Of a stretch of 36,985 nucleotides of DNA, positions 15,477-24,108 are shown one piece after another. The stretch's first letter is position 1. Every line of letters begins with the position of its first letter. The translations under genes were made by a program, and so were the position numbers. The stretch is from Lachnospiraceae bacterium (GTDB taxonomy: Bacteria > Bacillota > Clostridia > Lachnospirales > Lachnospiraceae), in contig JALFLW010000094.1 in assembly GCA_022774505.1 (NCBI GenBank), positions 1 to 36,985 on the forward strand. The letters run 5' to 3'. The notes below the pieces were generated by a model. That model searched no databases, was not told the origin of the DNA, and saw only the letters and a program-made list of their open reading frames with translations.

Positions 15477-16922
15477 TTATAATACCTCCTGGATCTCTTC
15501 GTAACGAATACGAAGCTGTGGCATTTGGGTCATCGTCGTATAGTAGTTTACTGCCCAGTCATCTCCCTGAGACGGATCATTCTCCCCGGAAGCCGGTGGT
15601 GCAAATATTTTCAATGTCATTTCCGTTCCCGGTGCTACCGGCTTCTCAAAAAATGCAGACATCATATCAACTGTCTTTGTTCCCGGTGCTTTATAAAACC
15701 AACGTCCATTTAATTCTATCATGAGATTTAAATCTTCTTCAAATGTAATCTCACAAAATTCCGGTGTTTTATCAAATATAATCGGAATAGCAATTCCTTC
15801 CGCATCCTCAGCACCACCCCATCGAAGTGTCACAGGAAGGGAAAGCTCCTCCTTTTCTTCCAGTCTCGGCAGAAAGAACGGATCCTCAAGAATATCCTTA
15901 TAATCCTTAAGGATCGGCTGTGGAATCCCCACTGCAGGATTGTTTGGATCCTCGATTTCCAGACCAAGTCTTCCTCTGTCCCTGAATTGGTACATAGAAA
16001 ATCCATCAAACCAGTCTGCATTTTCTGATTTTAATTTTTCAACAAAACGCTTTACGGATTCTCCCTGACGCATAGGACCTGTCACATCTCCATCTGTATT
16101 AAATTCGGAGATTACAAACGGCTTACATTCGCCATGATTTACCTTTGTCATTCTTTGGGAAGTCTTATTTAAACGCTCGAAGAATAGATCTACAGGTGTC
16201 ATGGCGTAACTGTCACCACCCTTTTCACATACATCAAACGGCCATCCGTAATGTAATGCCAGATAACAGTCATTTGACCATATATCTGCAATGTCAAATG
16301 CCTCCTTAAACTCCTCCTCATACTGTACCGGTGCATCCTCAGCTTCCAGATTCCCTACCGCACCACCGCAAAATACCAAAGAGATCTGTGGGGCTTCCTC
16401 TTTCACAATCTTTGCAAAGCGAACAAAAAATTCACCGATCTCCTTGTAAGAAAAACGCTGATTATGGGTAAACCAGTCTCCGGCACACTCATGATTGATC
16501 CGCAGACGCATTCTGCCAAATGTCCTCAGATCCCTTGCAATCTGACGCAGATACTCATCCTCCAAAGAACAGTCGATGGTTAATGTCAAAGCTACATCCT
16601 GACCATGACGACGGATATCTCTCATCTGCTGAAACGGTTCTCCCTTCGTATCGCCATCCAGACCTCCCCTGTACGGGAAATAATCATCATAAGGATAATC
16701 CCATTGGAAATGTATCTCCATATCCTTACAGGCAACACTGATACGCTCCGGCCATTCCTTATCCTTTGGATAATATGTATACATAATTCCAATATTTCTA
16801 TGAGGTCTCCCTAATGTGTTTAATATATAATCCTGATTTACATATTCTGCTCTCTCACTGCCATCTCCCAGATCCAGTCCACACTGTGCAGGAGTCAGCA
16901 TTACTTTTTTGATCTTGTTCAT
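15477..16922 (-). CDS. Putative clan GH-A-like glycoside hydrolase, family not assigned
   Basis: A 481-residue protein with no signal peptide, so probably cytosolic. The first 340 or so residues look like a TIM barrel: an MRLRINHECAGDW strand end puts E145 after N143-H144, and KPFVISEFN puts E273 128 residues later. An Asn-x-Glu or His-Glu acid/base plus a later strand-end Glu nucleophile is the general clan GH-A plan. The spacing also fits GH26- or GH39-like enzymes, but I cannot match a known family. Residues about 345-481 appear to be a beta-rich accessory domain with no name. It sits beside xylan/glucan enzymes and is cotranscribed with rlmI. AGAGG precedes the ATG by 4 bases. Catalytic residues are proposed by pattern only. 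Confidence 0.62.
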   Translation of the reverse strand: MNKIKKVMLTPAQCGLDLGDGSERAEYVNQDYILNTLGRPHRNIGIMYTYYPKDKEWPERISVACKDMEIHFQWDYPYDDYFPYRGGLDGDTKGEPFQQMRDIRRHGQDVALTLTIDCSLEDEYLRQIARDLRTFGRMRLRINHECAGDWFTHNQRFSYKEIGEFFVRFAKIVKEEAPQISLVFCGGAVGNLEAEDAPVQYEEEFKEAFDIADIWSNDCYLALHYGWPFDVCEKGGDSYAMTPVDLFFERLNKTSQRMTKVNHGECKPFVISEFNTDGDVTGPMRQGESVKRFVEKLKSENADWFDGFSMYQFRDRGRLGLEIEDPNNPAVGIPQPILKDYKDILEDPFFLPRLEEKEELSLPVTLRWGGAEDAEGIAIPIIFDKTPEFCEITFEEDLNLMIELNGRWFYKAPGTKTVDMMSAFFEKPVAPGTEMTLKIFAPPASGENDPSQGDDWAVNYYTTMTQMPQLRIRYEEIQEVL

Positions 16923-17023
16923 TTTTCCTCTTTTCTACACTGTTATACTATATTTATTGGTATTTCTCCGACAGTGTACGGATATTTTATATTGTCTGTC
17001 ATCTATAAATATACACGAAATCG

Positions 17024-17032
17024 TGATATAAT
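17024..17032 (+). promoter_or_regulatory. Extended -10 promoter for the small membrane protein
   Basis: TGATATAAT at 17024-17032 is a perfect extended -10 (TGnTATAAT). No good -35 is seen 16-18 bases upstream, as is usual for this promoter class. Initiation near 17039 would leave a leader of about 26 bases before the ATG at 17066. Confidence 0.55.
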
Positions 17033-17065
17033 TCTACTAAAAGGTTTATGAAAGGACGGATTTCT

Positions 17066-17416
17066 ATGAAAAAGAGAATATTAACTTATTTGCAGCAGAT
17101 TGACGAATTTCTGCAGACCCCTCCGGAAGATACAGACTGGGACAATGCCATCCGGGATCATCTGACACAGATACAATTCTTTCAGCATGAACGTCTGATC
17201 CATTTGATTGTCACGGTTCTCTTTGCCTTAATGACAACATCCGTTGTCGTGGGACTTGTATCCAGCTCTGACATCTGGCTTGCCCTCCTGCTCATCCCTC
17301 TATTGATCCTGCTTTTTCCTTATATCAACCATTATTATCTGCTGGAAAACGGTGTCCAGAAAATGTATGAACAGTATGACCGCATGCTGGAATACAAAAA
17401 AAATGAAAAAAAATAA
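17066..17416 (+). CDS. Small two-span membrane protein, unknown function
   Basis: A 116-residue protein I do not recognise. Residues about 1-45 are soluble, with an aromatic and acidic stretch. Two hydrophobic segments lie at about 46-67 and 70-90, and the tail is charged and Lys-rich. The turn between the segments contains SSSD, suggesting a helical hairpin with both ends on the cytoplasmic side. The start at 17066 has GGACGG about 6-11 bases upstream. An ATG at 17048 overlaps that site and is less likely. It is the only plus-strand gene in the carbohydrate region and ends in a terminator that lies inside the convergent ylmH gene. Confidence 0.75.
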   Translation: MKKRILTYLQQIDEFLQTPPEDTDWDNAIRDHLTQIQFFQHERLIHLIVTVLFALMTTSVVVGLVSSSDIWLALLLIPLLILLFPYINHYYLLENGVQKMYEQYDRMLEYKKNEKK

Positions 17417-17469
17417 ATTATTAAGACTTTCTACATCAATTGTAAAAAGTCCTAATAATTTACTGTCAC

Positions 17470-18228
17470 TCAGACATATTTGGAAACCTGAATATTCAGG
17501 TTTCCTTTTTTTGTTTCTCCAAAGATGCCATCACAGATAAATTTTCCATAGCCCCTTATCGAAACGACATCCTGTTCTTTCAGGACACCACTATTATTTT
17601 CCTGCTGAGCCCCATTGACAAATATTTTCTTTTCCCGAAAAAGTGCTATGCTCTGACTTCGGGATAAATGACATAATTTAGCTATGATAACATCAAGCCG
17701 CATACTCGGAACAATAAGCTTCACCGCCTGAAGCTGCGGACGCACTGCTTCGGGCATTTTTTCCAGCAGGCTGCACTGTACATGCGTATGCCTGACCTGA
17801 TCCAGATTGTCTGTAATAAATGAAGCAATTTTTTCAAGGCAAAACAGATACGCTGTCTTCTCACGGATCATGATATCCCCCAGGGTACTCCTGTCAATTC
17901 CCAGATGCATCAATGCTCCCAGATAGTCCCTGTGAGTCAATGTATCCGCAAATTTCTCTATCAGAGGTTTAATCTCAATACAACAGATCGGAAATCCGGC
18001 GTCATACCCCAGACTCTCTTCATCACCAAACCGTAGAAGCTGTCTTTCACATCCCTGTGCACCGCCAAACAAACAGGCAGTCACAGAAGCTGTTTCTTTC
18101 TTGATACTATTGTATACTGCCTGCTCCTGTTGATTCAAAAATCCTGTATATGTATAAAGTCCTGTCCGATATGACTGATCTGCCAGATCTTTTATTCTCT
18201 TTGCCAGAAATTCCTCATCACGGTTCAT
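17470..18228 (-). CDS. ylmH: YlmH-type S4-domain RNA-binding protein
   Basis: A 252-residue protein matching Bacillus YlmH, an RNA-binding factor classically found near ylmE-sepF and divIVA and more recently linked to rescue of stalled ribosomes. The C-terminal S4 domain (about 178-240) is seen in MRLDVIIAKLCHLSRSQSIA, then FREKKIFVNGA and IRGYGKF. The first 170 residues hold the YlmH N-terminal domain, with PICCIEIKP, HRDYLGALMHLGIDRSTLGD and GDIMIREKTAYLF. The start has AGGAG 8 bases upstream. Its location is odd: it follows a GH43 gene by ten bases, so it may ride on a carbohydrate operon instead of the cell-division cluster. Its last 12 codons overlap a terminator for the convergent gene. 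Confidence 0.9.
   Translation of the reverse strand: MNRDEEFLAKRIKDLADQSYRTGLYTYTGFLNQQEQAVYNSIKKETASVTACLFGGAQGCERQLLRFGDEESLGYDAGFPICCIEIKPLIEKFADTLTHRDYLGALMHLGIDRSTLGDIMIREKTAYLFCLEKIASFITDNLDQVRHTHVQCSLLEKMPEAVRPQLQAVKLIVPSMRLDVIIAKLCHLSRSQSIALFREKKIFVNGAQQENNSGVLKEQDVVSIRGYGKFICDGIFGETKKGNLNIQVSKYV
17482..17511 (+). terminator. Terminator of the small membrane gene, inside ylmH coding sequence
   Basis: A perfect 24-base palindrome at 17482-17505, whose left half is GGAAACCTGAAT, is followed on the plus strand by seven T (17506-17512). That is a textbook intrinsic terminator for the gene ending at 17416. The bases also encode the C-terminal residues GNLNIQVSKYV of the convergent ylmH. 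A second, weaker inverted repeat (17418-17430 with 17446-17458) lies between the two stops. Confidence 0.8.
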
Positions 18229-18238
18229 GCTTCTTCTC

Positions 18239-19762
18239 CTACTGATCCTGCCATTTCTTCATTGTCCACTGCAGATCATAAAACTCCGCCCATGCATCTT
18301 CCTTTTCTTCGGGATCTACCGCATACATAGCCATAACAGTTCCTGTAAACCCTCCTGCCACTTCAGAGGACAGATATTTTGTCCTGGCTTTTCCAAGCTC
18401 TTTTCTTTCTCCGGCAATCTCTACTGAAAATATATAAAATTCTTCATTGGATTCAACGTGGAAATGAACTTTTTCCTGTCCCTCGACTAATGCAGCTGAT
18501 GCTTTTACACACTGTGCATCACCGGTAGTCAGTCTCAGCTCAGCATTGCAAATCCCCTCTCCCTGTTTCAGATACAGATCATAATGATGATCTTCACAGA
18601 GATAGAAGGTGATTCCCGCCTCCGGCGAATTTCCTCCCACCGTAACATCTAGGACAGTATCAAACTCGGACTGGCGAACGCCCAAAAAGGTAGGTGCATC
18701 CACATCATCCAGGGTAAAATGATTTCCCCGAAGCTTTACACCGTTTTGGATAAATTGATAATTTTCCTGAGCAAAGGCTCTCAAATGGCACCATCTCAAG
18801 CTATCCTGTCCCATTCTTTCAAAGGAAACATCATAGCAGGTATCCTCTCCTGCCGCATCAAGATTCATTTCCATTTCTGCCCCTACAGTACCATTGTCAC
18901 CTGCTGTAAACCAGCCATCCTGCTGCCAATGTACCGGTACGAGAAATACCTCACGCCCCAGATGGTGGAATGGCATCCACATACCCTCCTGACGAAATCC
19001 AAGACATACAATAAATGTATCACCAGCCTCTGTCTGCACCAGGTCACCATGTCCGATTCCCTGTATCCTGCTCTGATGTCCTCCCAGATCACGGTTTGTT
19101 ACAACCGGATTCAATGGGTAAGACTCAAACGGTCCATATGGATTATCACCTCTGGCATATGTGATCATATGTCCATATTCTGTGCCACCCTCTGCGGCAG
19201 TAATATAATACCAGTCCCCAATATGGTACAGATGCGGTGACTCAAGATACCGGCCACCATTTCCTTTCCAGATTGGTCTGCTCTCTGTCAGACGTTCACC
19301 TGTCGCAATATCAATCTCACACTGAAAAATACAGCCCTTGCCATCCTCGTCACTTCCGTTGCTCATAAAATAAGCCTTGCCATCCTCAAAAAACAGCGAC
19401 GGATCAATTCCTCCCTGATCGACAAATACCGGTTCAGACCATTCTCCATAGATATCATCTGTATACACATAAAAATTCTTGTGATATGTGTCATTCGTCG
19501 TCACCATATAAAAGCGCCCTTCATGATAACGGATCGTTGGTGCAAACACACCTCCTGAGCTGTTGATACGCTCCAGATCTACCTGTGTGCTTCTGGTAAG
19601 ACAGTGACCGATCTGAGTCCAATGCACCAGATCTTCACTTTCAAAAAGGGGAACTCCCGGAAAGTATTCAAATGAACTGCATACCATATAATATTTGCCA
19701 TTTGCTCTGCAAACGCTTGGGTCCGGGTAAAATCCCCGGAGTACCGGATTACTTATCTTCAT
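18239..19762 (-). CDS. GH43 beta-xylosidase/alpha-L-arabinofuranosidase
   Basis: A 507-residue intracellular glycoside hydrolase of family 43, without a signal peptide. The opening NPVLRGFYPDPSVCR and SSFEYFPGVPLFES match the GH43 group that contains xylosidase/arabinofuranosidase enzymes. The catalytic triad is visible: base D14, pKa modulator D120 in GGIDPSLF, and acid E174 in RYLESPHLY. The five-bladed propeller spans about 1-300. Residues about 310-507 form the beta-sandwich typical of the C-terminal GH43 domain. It should remove xylose or arabinose from xylo-oligosaccharides. GAGG stands 9 bases before the ATG, and the gap to the GH5 gene upstream is 11 bases, so they form one operon. 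Confidence 0.93.
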   Translation of the reverse strand: MKISNPVLRGFYPDPSVCRANGKYYMVCSSFEYFPGVPLFESEDLVHWTQIGHCLTRSTQVDLERINSSGGVFAPTIRYHEGRFYMVTTNDTYHKNFYVYTDDIYGEWSEPVFVDQGGIDPSLFFEDGKAYFMSNGSDEDGKGCIFQCEIDIATGERLTESRPIWKGNGGRYLESPHLYHIGDWYYITAAEGGTEYGHMITYARGDNPYGPFESYPLNPVVTNRDLGGHQSRIQGIGHGDLVQTEAGDTFIVCLGFRQEGMWMPFHHLGREVFLVPVHWQQDGWFTAGDNGTVGAEMEMNLDAAGEDTCYDVSFERMGQDSLRWCHLRAFAQENYQFIQNGVKLRGNHFTLDDVDAPTFLGVRQSEFDTVLDVTVGGNSPEAGITFYLCEDHHYDLYLKQGEGICNAELRLTTGDAQCVKASAALVEGQEKVHFHVESNEEFYIFSVEIAGERKELGKARTKYLSSEVAGGFTGTVMAMYAVDPEEKEDAWAEFYDLQWTMKKWQDQ

Positions 19763-19773
19763 AGTTTATCGCC

Positions 19774-22491
19774 TCACTTCACTTTTATTGTCATTTTTGT
19801 CAGAACTTTGTCCGCCTTAACCTTCAATGTGGATTTTCCTTTTTTCAGTCCCTTCACGGTTATGACAAGATTCTTTCCTGACATTTTCTTTTTATTGATC
19901 TTTACTGTCTTTTTGCCGGAAACCGTGACCTTGGTTCTTTTCAGGATTTCCTTGCTCTTCAAACCTGTTGCCTTTACTTTAAAGGAAACTTTGGCAGTCT
20001 TGCCTTTCTTTAAAGTAACATTCTTTTTGACCGATGTTATCTTTGTAACTTTCTTTTTGACAGTCGTAACCGGCTTTTTCGATGTATCTGCAGGTGCATC
20101 CGATGGCTGTGCTGCCGGCACCTCGGACACCTGGACACCCGGAGCCTGACTATTTAACGGTTTCGCTGTTTCTGTCGGTTTTGTCTCCGGTATGCTGCTC
20201 TGCTGTGGTCCTGCCGTTGGCACAATACTCTCCTGCGGCTTCTTGGAAATCTCCGGAGCATCAGAAGGCATCTGACTTTCCTGTGGAACCTGCGTCTCCT
20301 CCGGAGCCTCACCAAATCCGGATAATGTAAAGGTTATTTCCACTGTCGTCGGCTTCTCAATCTCCGTAAAGGTTACTTGGAATTTCTTGGAATCAATCTT
20401 TATTCCATCTGTAAATACTGCACCATCCCATGCATTGATCGGATTATTCGTATCCAGCACAGATGATTTCACAGCCTTATATTCCTGTGTCGGTCCCGAC
20501 AGCATTTCCTGTCCGTTGATCTTCACGCTGCTGTAGGATACCATTCCATCTAAGGAGGTACTCTTTCTCTTCACTCCCTGCGTCACATCATCGTCATAAA
20601 TATATATAGAACCGATTCCATTCAGATCCTCCACTCCTGCAGCCTTTGCTGCATCTGACAGATCTGTAGCACAATCAAACTTTAATGTATATGTGCCATC
20701 TCCTCTTACATGTACCTTGTCGGCTCCGTGCTCTGTTCCACCGTAATTGCCGTTGTAAAGCACATATATAGCCAGATGAGAATCAATTGCCGTCTCTTTC
20801 TCTGCCTCTCTGACTGTAACCGGAATCTTTTTCTCTAAGCCATCCGAGGTAAGCATAGTGATCACTGCCGTACCGATATTCTTTGCAACTATACGGCCTA
20901 CTGTTGAAACGGTAGCAACTGTTTCATCAGATGTGGAATAAGAAACAACTGCCCCATTATCTGCCGGAAGTGCTAATGCATTCAAGAATGCTTCCTTACC
21001 GGCTGGCAGATTTAACTCCTCAGCAGAGCTGCTGATCGATGTGGATGGCTGTTCAAGTGCTGCAGGCTTTACTGTAACTTCTATGGTTCTTTCAACAGTT
21101 CCCGACTGGCTAAATGCTGTTATTGTTGTCTTTCCGGGCATTCTTCCGACAACCTTGCCATCATAAACAGACGCGACCAGAGCATTATCTGATTTCCACA
21201 ATATCACATCGTTAGATCCTTCCGGCTGGCAGTCTGAAACTTCAATTCTGCTGCTTGTTCCGGTCGTGATCTCCATATTCGTTTCACTAACCTTAAACGC
21301 TGACAAAGAAGCAACATTTGTTTTTGCCCCATGTACATCAGAAGCGTCATTATCTTTAAAATATCCTCTCATCATAGAATCAGTTACTGTCTTAAAGTGG
21401 GCTTTCAGATTTGCTCTGTCAACAATCCCATCATTTCCTTCTACATCCCAGAGGCACCCGATCATATGATATTTCTTAAAGAGATAGGACATCCCCTCTC
21501 CCTGCGTCGCATTGATATGCTTTGCAAGAACGCCCCACTCACCGATGAGTACCGGCACACCCGCATCAACATATTTCTCTTTTAATGCCTTATACTTAGC
21601 GGCACAGGAAACACTTTCCTCATTTAAGGAATTTACGCCCCAGCCACTATAATCATGACCGGCTACCATAACCCTGCCAGCCGGATCCTCAGGCACCTTA
21701 AAGCCATACTTGTCATCAAGCATTGTCGGTATGTCTGTGACTCTGGTCGGTACATCCAGCCATCGTTTCGCATTATTGGAACCTGTTGCACGGACAACAT
21801 CTACAAATTTCTGGTTTAATTCATTGATCCTGTCCATTTCTTCCTTAACATGACTGACATCATCACCACTTGTTCCAAGAACTTCATTCATAGATTCCAG
21901 GATCAAATGCTCGTCATAGTTTTTGAATCGGGTTGCAATTGTTTCCCACACCCCCGCAAATTTCTTTTTTATATTTCTGAACTCTGACTTTGAGCCTCCT
22001 ACATGAAGCCATCCACCTGCCGGAACATTTCCCTGTGCTCCGTCATGATGAACATTCAGAATGACATACATATTTTCAGAGATTGCATAATCTACAACCT
22101 CCTGCACTCTGCTCATCCAGGCCTCATCAATGGAATAATCCTCATCATCGATCATCTTGCCCCAGGTCACAGGTATACGGATCGTATTAAATCCGAGATC
22201 ATGCATGCTTTTTATGATCTCTCTGGTAGTCAGCACACTGTTCCAGTTAAACTCTCCCGGCAGATAATTCGAATGTCCGTCCAATGTATTTCCCAGATTG
22301 ATCCCCATTCCCATTTCCTGTATGATCTCCTCGGGGTCATGATCCTGAAACGGAAGCGGTGCATCCGGTATTGTAATGTCTGCCGTGCTGCCTGCAGATA
22401 CATGATCCACTATGGTTGCTCCCGGCATTCCTGTCACAGTCAGGACAGCTGCCAGGCTGCATGCCAATAATTTTTTCCAGATTTTTCTCAT
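19774..22491 (-). CDS. Secreted multidomain GH5 endoglucanase-type enzyme
   Basis: A 905-residue exported enzyme. Residues 1-33 are a signal peptide (KIWKKLLACSLAAVLTVTG). The GH5 barrel (about 50-375) opens with GMGINLGNTLDG, has NVHHD near 146-150, acid/base E203 in LESMNEV, and nucleophile E318 in VLIGEWG. The target is a beta-glucan, cellulose or mannan class polymer. Two Big_2 Ig-like domains follow (about 390-475 and 480-565), then a possible carbohydrate-binding beta module (about 570-720), a Pro/Ser/Thr/Gln linker (about 722-812), and a strongly Lys-rich Ig-like end (about 813-905). There is no LPXTG motif, so the basic end may hold it to the wall. GAGG lies 8 bases before the ATG. 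It is flanked by two GH43 genes in one operon. Confidence 0.9.
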   Translation of the reverse strand: MRKIWKKLLACSLAAVLTVTGMPGATIVDHVSAGSTADITIPDAPLPFQDHDPEEIIQEMGMGINLGNTLDGHSNYLPGEFNWNSVLTTREIIKSMHDLGFNTIRIPVTWGKMIDDEDYSIDEAWMSRVQEVVDYAISENMYVILNVHHDGAQGNVPAGGWLHVGGSKSEFRNIKKKFAGVWETIATRFKNYDEHLILESMNEVLGTSGDDVSHVKEEMDRINELNQKFVDVVRATGSNNAKRWLDVPTRVTDIPTMLDDKYGFKVPEDPAGRVMVAGHDYSGWGVNSLNEESVSCAAKYKALKEKYVDAGVPVLIGEWGVLAKHINATQGEGMSYLFKKYHMIGCLWDVEGNDGIVDRANLKAHFKTVTDSMMRGYFKDNDASDVHGAKTNVASLSAFKVSETNMEITTGTSSRIEVSDCQPEGSNDVILWKSDNALVASVYDGKVVGRMPGKTTITAFSQSGTVERTIEVTVKPAALEQPSTSISSSAEELNLPAGKEAFLNALALPADNGAVVSYSTSDETVATVSTVGRIVAKNIGTAVITMLTSDGLEKKIPVTVREAEKETAIDSHLAIYVLYNGNYGGTEHGADKVHVRGDGTYTLKFDCATDLSDAAKAAGVEDLNGIGSIYIYDDDVTQGVKRKSTSLDGMVSYSSVKINGQEMLSGPTQEYKAVKSSVLDTNNPINAWDGAVFTDGIKIDSKKFQVTFTEIEKPTTVEITFTLSGFGEAPEETQVPQESQMPSDAPEISKKPQESIVPTAGPQQSSIPETKPTETAKPLNSQAPGVQVSEVPAAQPSDAPADTSKKPVTTVKKKVTKITSVKKNVTLKKGKTAKVSFKVKATGLKSKEILKRTKVTVSGKKTVKINKKKMSGKNLVITVKGLKKGKSTLKVKADKVLTKMTIKVK

Positions 22492-22551
22492 AAATATTAC
22501 CTCACCTTTCCTGCACCCGCCGCTTTTTCACTGCAGGTGCAACATATATTT

Positions 22552-23874
22552 CTATTTTCGGAACACAAATGCCTCCAGATCCAGAAGCTGTCTGTTGACA
22601 AAGCTATTCTTTGCCCATCCCGTATGTGCATCCTCTGCCACAAAATAAACTGCATGTCTGCCTGTCACCATCCGCACAATACCCTCAGCGATTCTGTCTC
22701 CGGTGCCAAATTCTATGGTACCGATCTTTTTTCCCTCTGCCGGATCGTCCAAATAAACATGTACTTTGCCGCTGCATCCTCTTGGCTGCATTTTTAATGA
22801 TAATGTCATGGTTCCGTTTGTATAGTCCTCACCGAAATCAAAATACTTCCATCCCATGATGCACCCTTCTGTAATATTGGTGATCACTCTGGTGAATGCA
22901 TCAATTTCCGTGATCATCAGATCATCGCTGCCTTTTAATACACAGGCTGTATCAGCCGCTGTAAGCTCATATGGATTCAGCGAATCCTCAAATCCCAGGG
23001 AAGTCATTTCTACCGGTGGGATCGTACCATCCGGCAGAATCTCGATTTTTTCCACACACCCTCTTCGTGACATGATCGTACCATTCGTCATACGATGATA
23101 AAAAATATACCACTGATCTCCAATCTTGCAAATAGAGCCATGATTATTTCCGCCCGGGAAGTCAATACCATTATCCACGATATATCCTCGATATGTAAAT
23201 GGTCCTGTCGGAGAATCCGATGTCGCATACGCCAGCTGACATCCTCTCTTAGGTGAATAGATCAGATAATATGTATCTCCTACTTTTCTCGGAGAACATG
23301 CCTCAAAAAAGTTCCATGGTTCATCTGTCGGGATAATATTCTCCTGATATGTTCCATCGATCACCTGATACATATTATCTCCATTGATCTCACACATATA
23401 AGATCCCAGATAGCCACAATATACATATACTCTGCCATCGTCATCTACCAAAACGCCCGGATCAATAAATGTTCCATTATCATAATGCTTAGGTATATTA
23501 TACTCATAACGGGATAATAATTCAAATGGTCCTTCCGGCTTATCACTGACTCCCACACATCCCTTGGAATCCAGAATATAAGCATACAGATAATATTTTC
23601 CATCCTTTTCTACTACATCCGGTGCATAAAGACATTTTTCAGACCAGTCTACATCAGATCCATGATCTCTGTCTGCCCTTGTATGAAAAGCATCACCGTG
23701 ACATATCCATTTTCCCGGTTCACTCACCGGTGCAGACCACACCTTTAACTTATAATCACAAAATTCTGCCGAATCTACCCTGTCATGTGAACCATATACG
23801 TAGATCCTGTCCCCAAATACTCTCGGTTCGCCATCCGGAATATATTCCCAGCTTGGAAGATACGGATTTGCCAT
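22552..23874 (-). CDS. GH43 glycoside hydrolase with CBM6-like C-terminus
   Basis: A 440-residue family 43 enzyme lacking a signal peptide. From the chosen start the catalytic residues are D14 (IPDGEPR), D138 (GTFIDPGVL) and E191 (FFEACSPR), within a propeller of about 1-300. Residues about 310-440 look like a CBM6-type beta-sandwich (GCIMGWKYFDFGED, MQPRGCSGKVHVYLDDP). Family members act on arabinoxylan or related side chains; the exact sugar is open. The ATG at 23874 has GGAGGG 8 bases upstream, which beats the longer frame from 23928. It is the first gene of the hydrolase operon and is divergent from the AraC regulator. Confidence 0.9.
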   Translation of the reverse strand: MANPYLPSWEYIPDGEPRVFGDRIYVYGSHDRVDSAEFCDYKLKVWSAPVSEPGKWICHGDAFHTRADRDHGSDVDWSEKCLYAPDVVEKDGKYYLYAYILDSKGCVGVSDKPEGPFELLSRYEYNIPKHYDNGTFIDPGVLVDDDGRVYVYCGYLGSYMCEINGDNMYQVIDGTYQENIIPTDEPWNFFEACSPRKVGDTYYLIYSPKRGCQLAYATSDSPTGPFTYRGYIVDNGIDFPGGNNHGSICKIGDQWYIFYHRMTNGTIMSRRGCVEKIEILPDGTIPPVEMTSLGFEDSLNPYELTAADTACVLKGSDDLMITEIDAFTRVITNITEGCIMGWKYFDFGEDYTNGTMTLSLKMQPRGCSGKVHVYLDDPAEGKKIGTIEFGTGDRIAEGIVRMVTGRHAVYFVAEDAHTGWAKNSFVNRQLLDLEAFVFRK

Positions 23875-23971
23875 TTTTAATTCCCTCCATTTCTTTTTAT
23901 ATGTATTATTTTTTTGTGTCTTTTCCATTTAGAAAAAAATGTTTTTTATAACTTTTATGGATTTTGGACTT

Positions 23972-24000
23972 TTGACACTATCATCTTGTTGTAGTATAAT
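23972..24000 (+). promoter_or_regulatory. Consensus promoter for the AraC regulator
   Basis: TTGACA (23972-23977) and TATAAT (23995-24000) are perfect consensus boxes with a 17-base spacer. The leader to the ATG at 24109 would be about 100 bases. The 234-base gap also has to hold the divergent hydrolase promoter, for which I see no clear boxes. A regulator-dependent promoter would explain that. Confidence 0.8.
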
Positions 24001-24108
24001 CATACGAAATCAGAAAGAATGCTGCTAGAATAATACGGACACTAATCTTTATATTTCGGACATATCATTTTCACATCTTTCCACTTTACGACAAGGAGCC
24101 AGGATATT

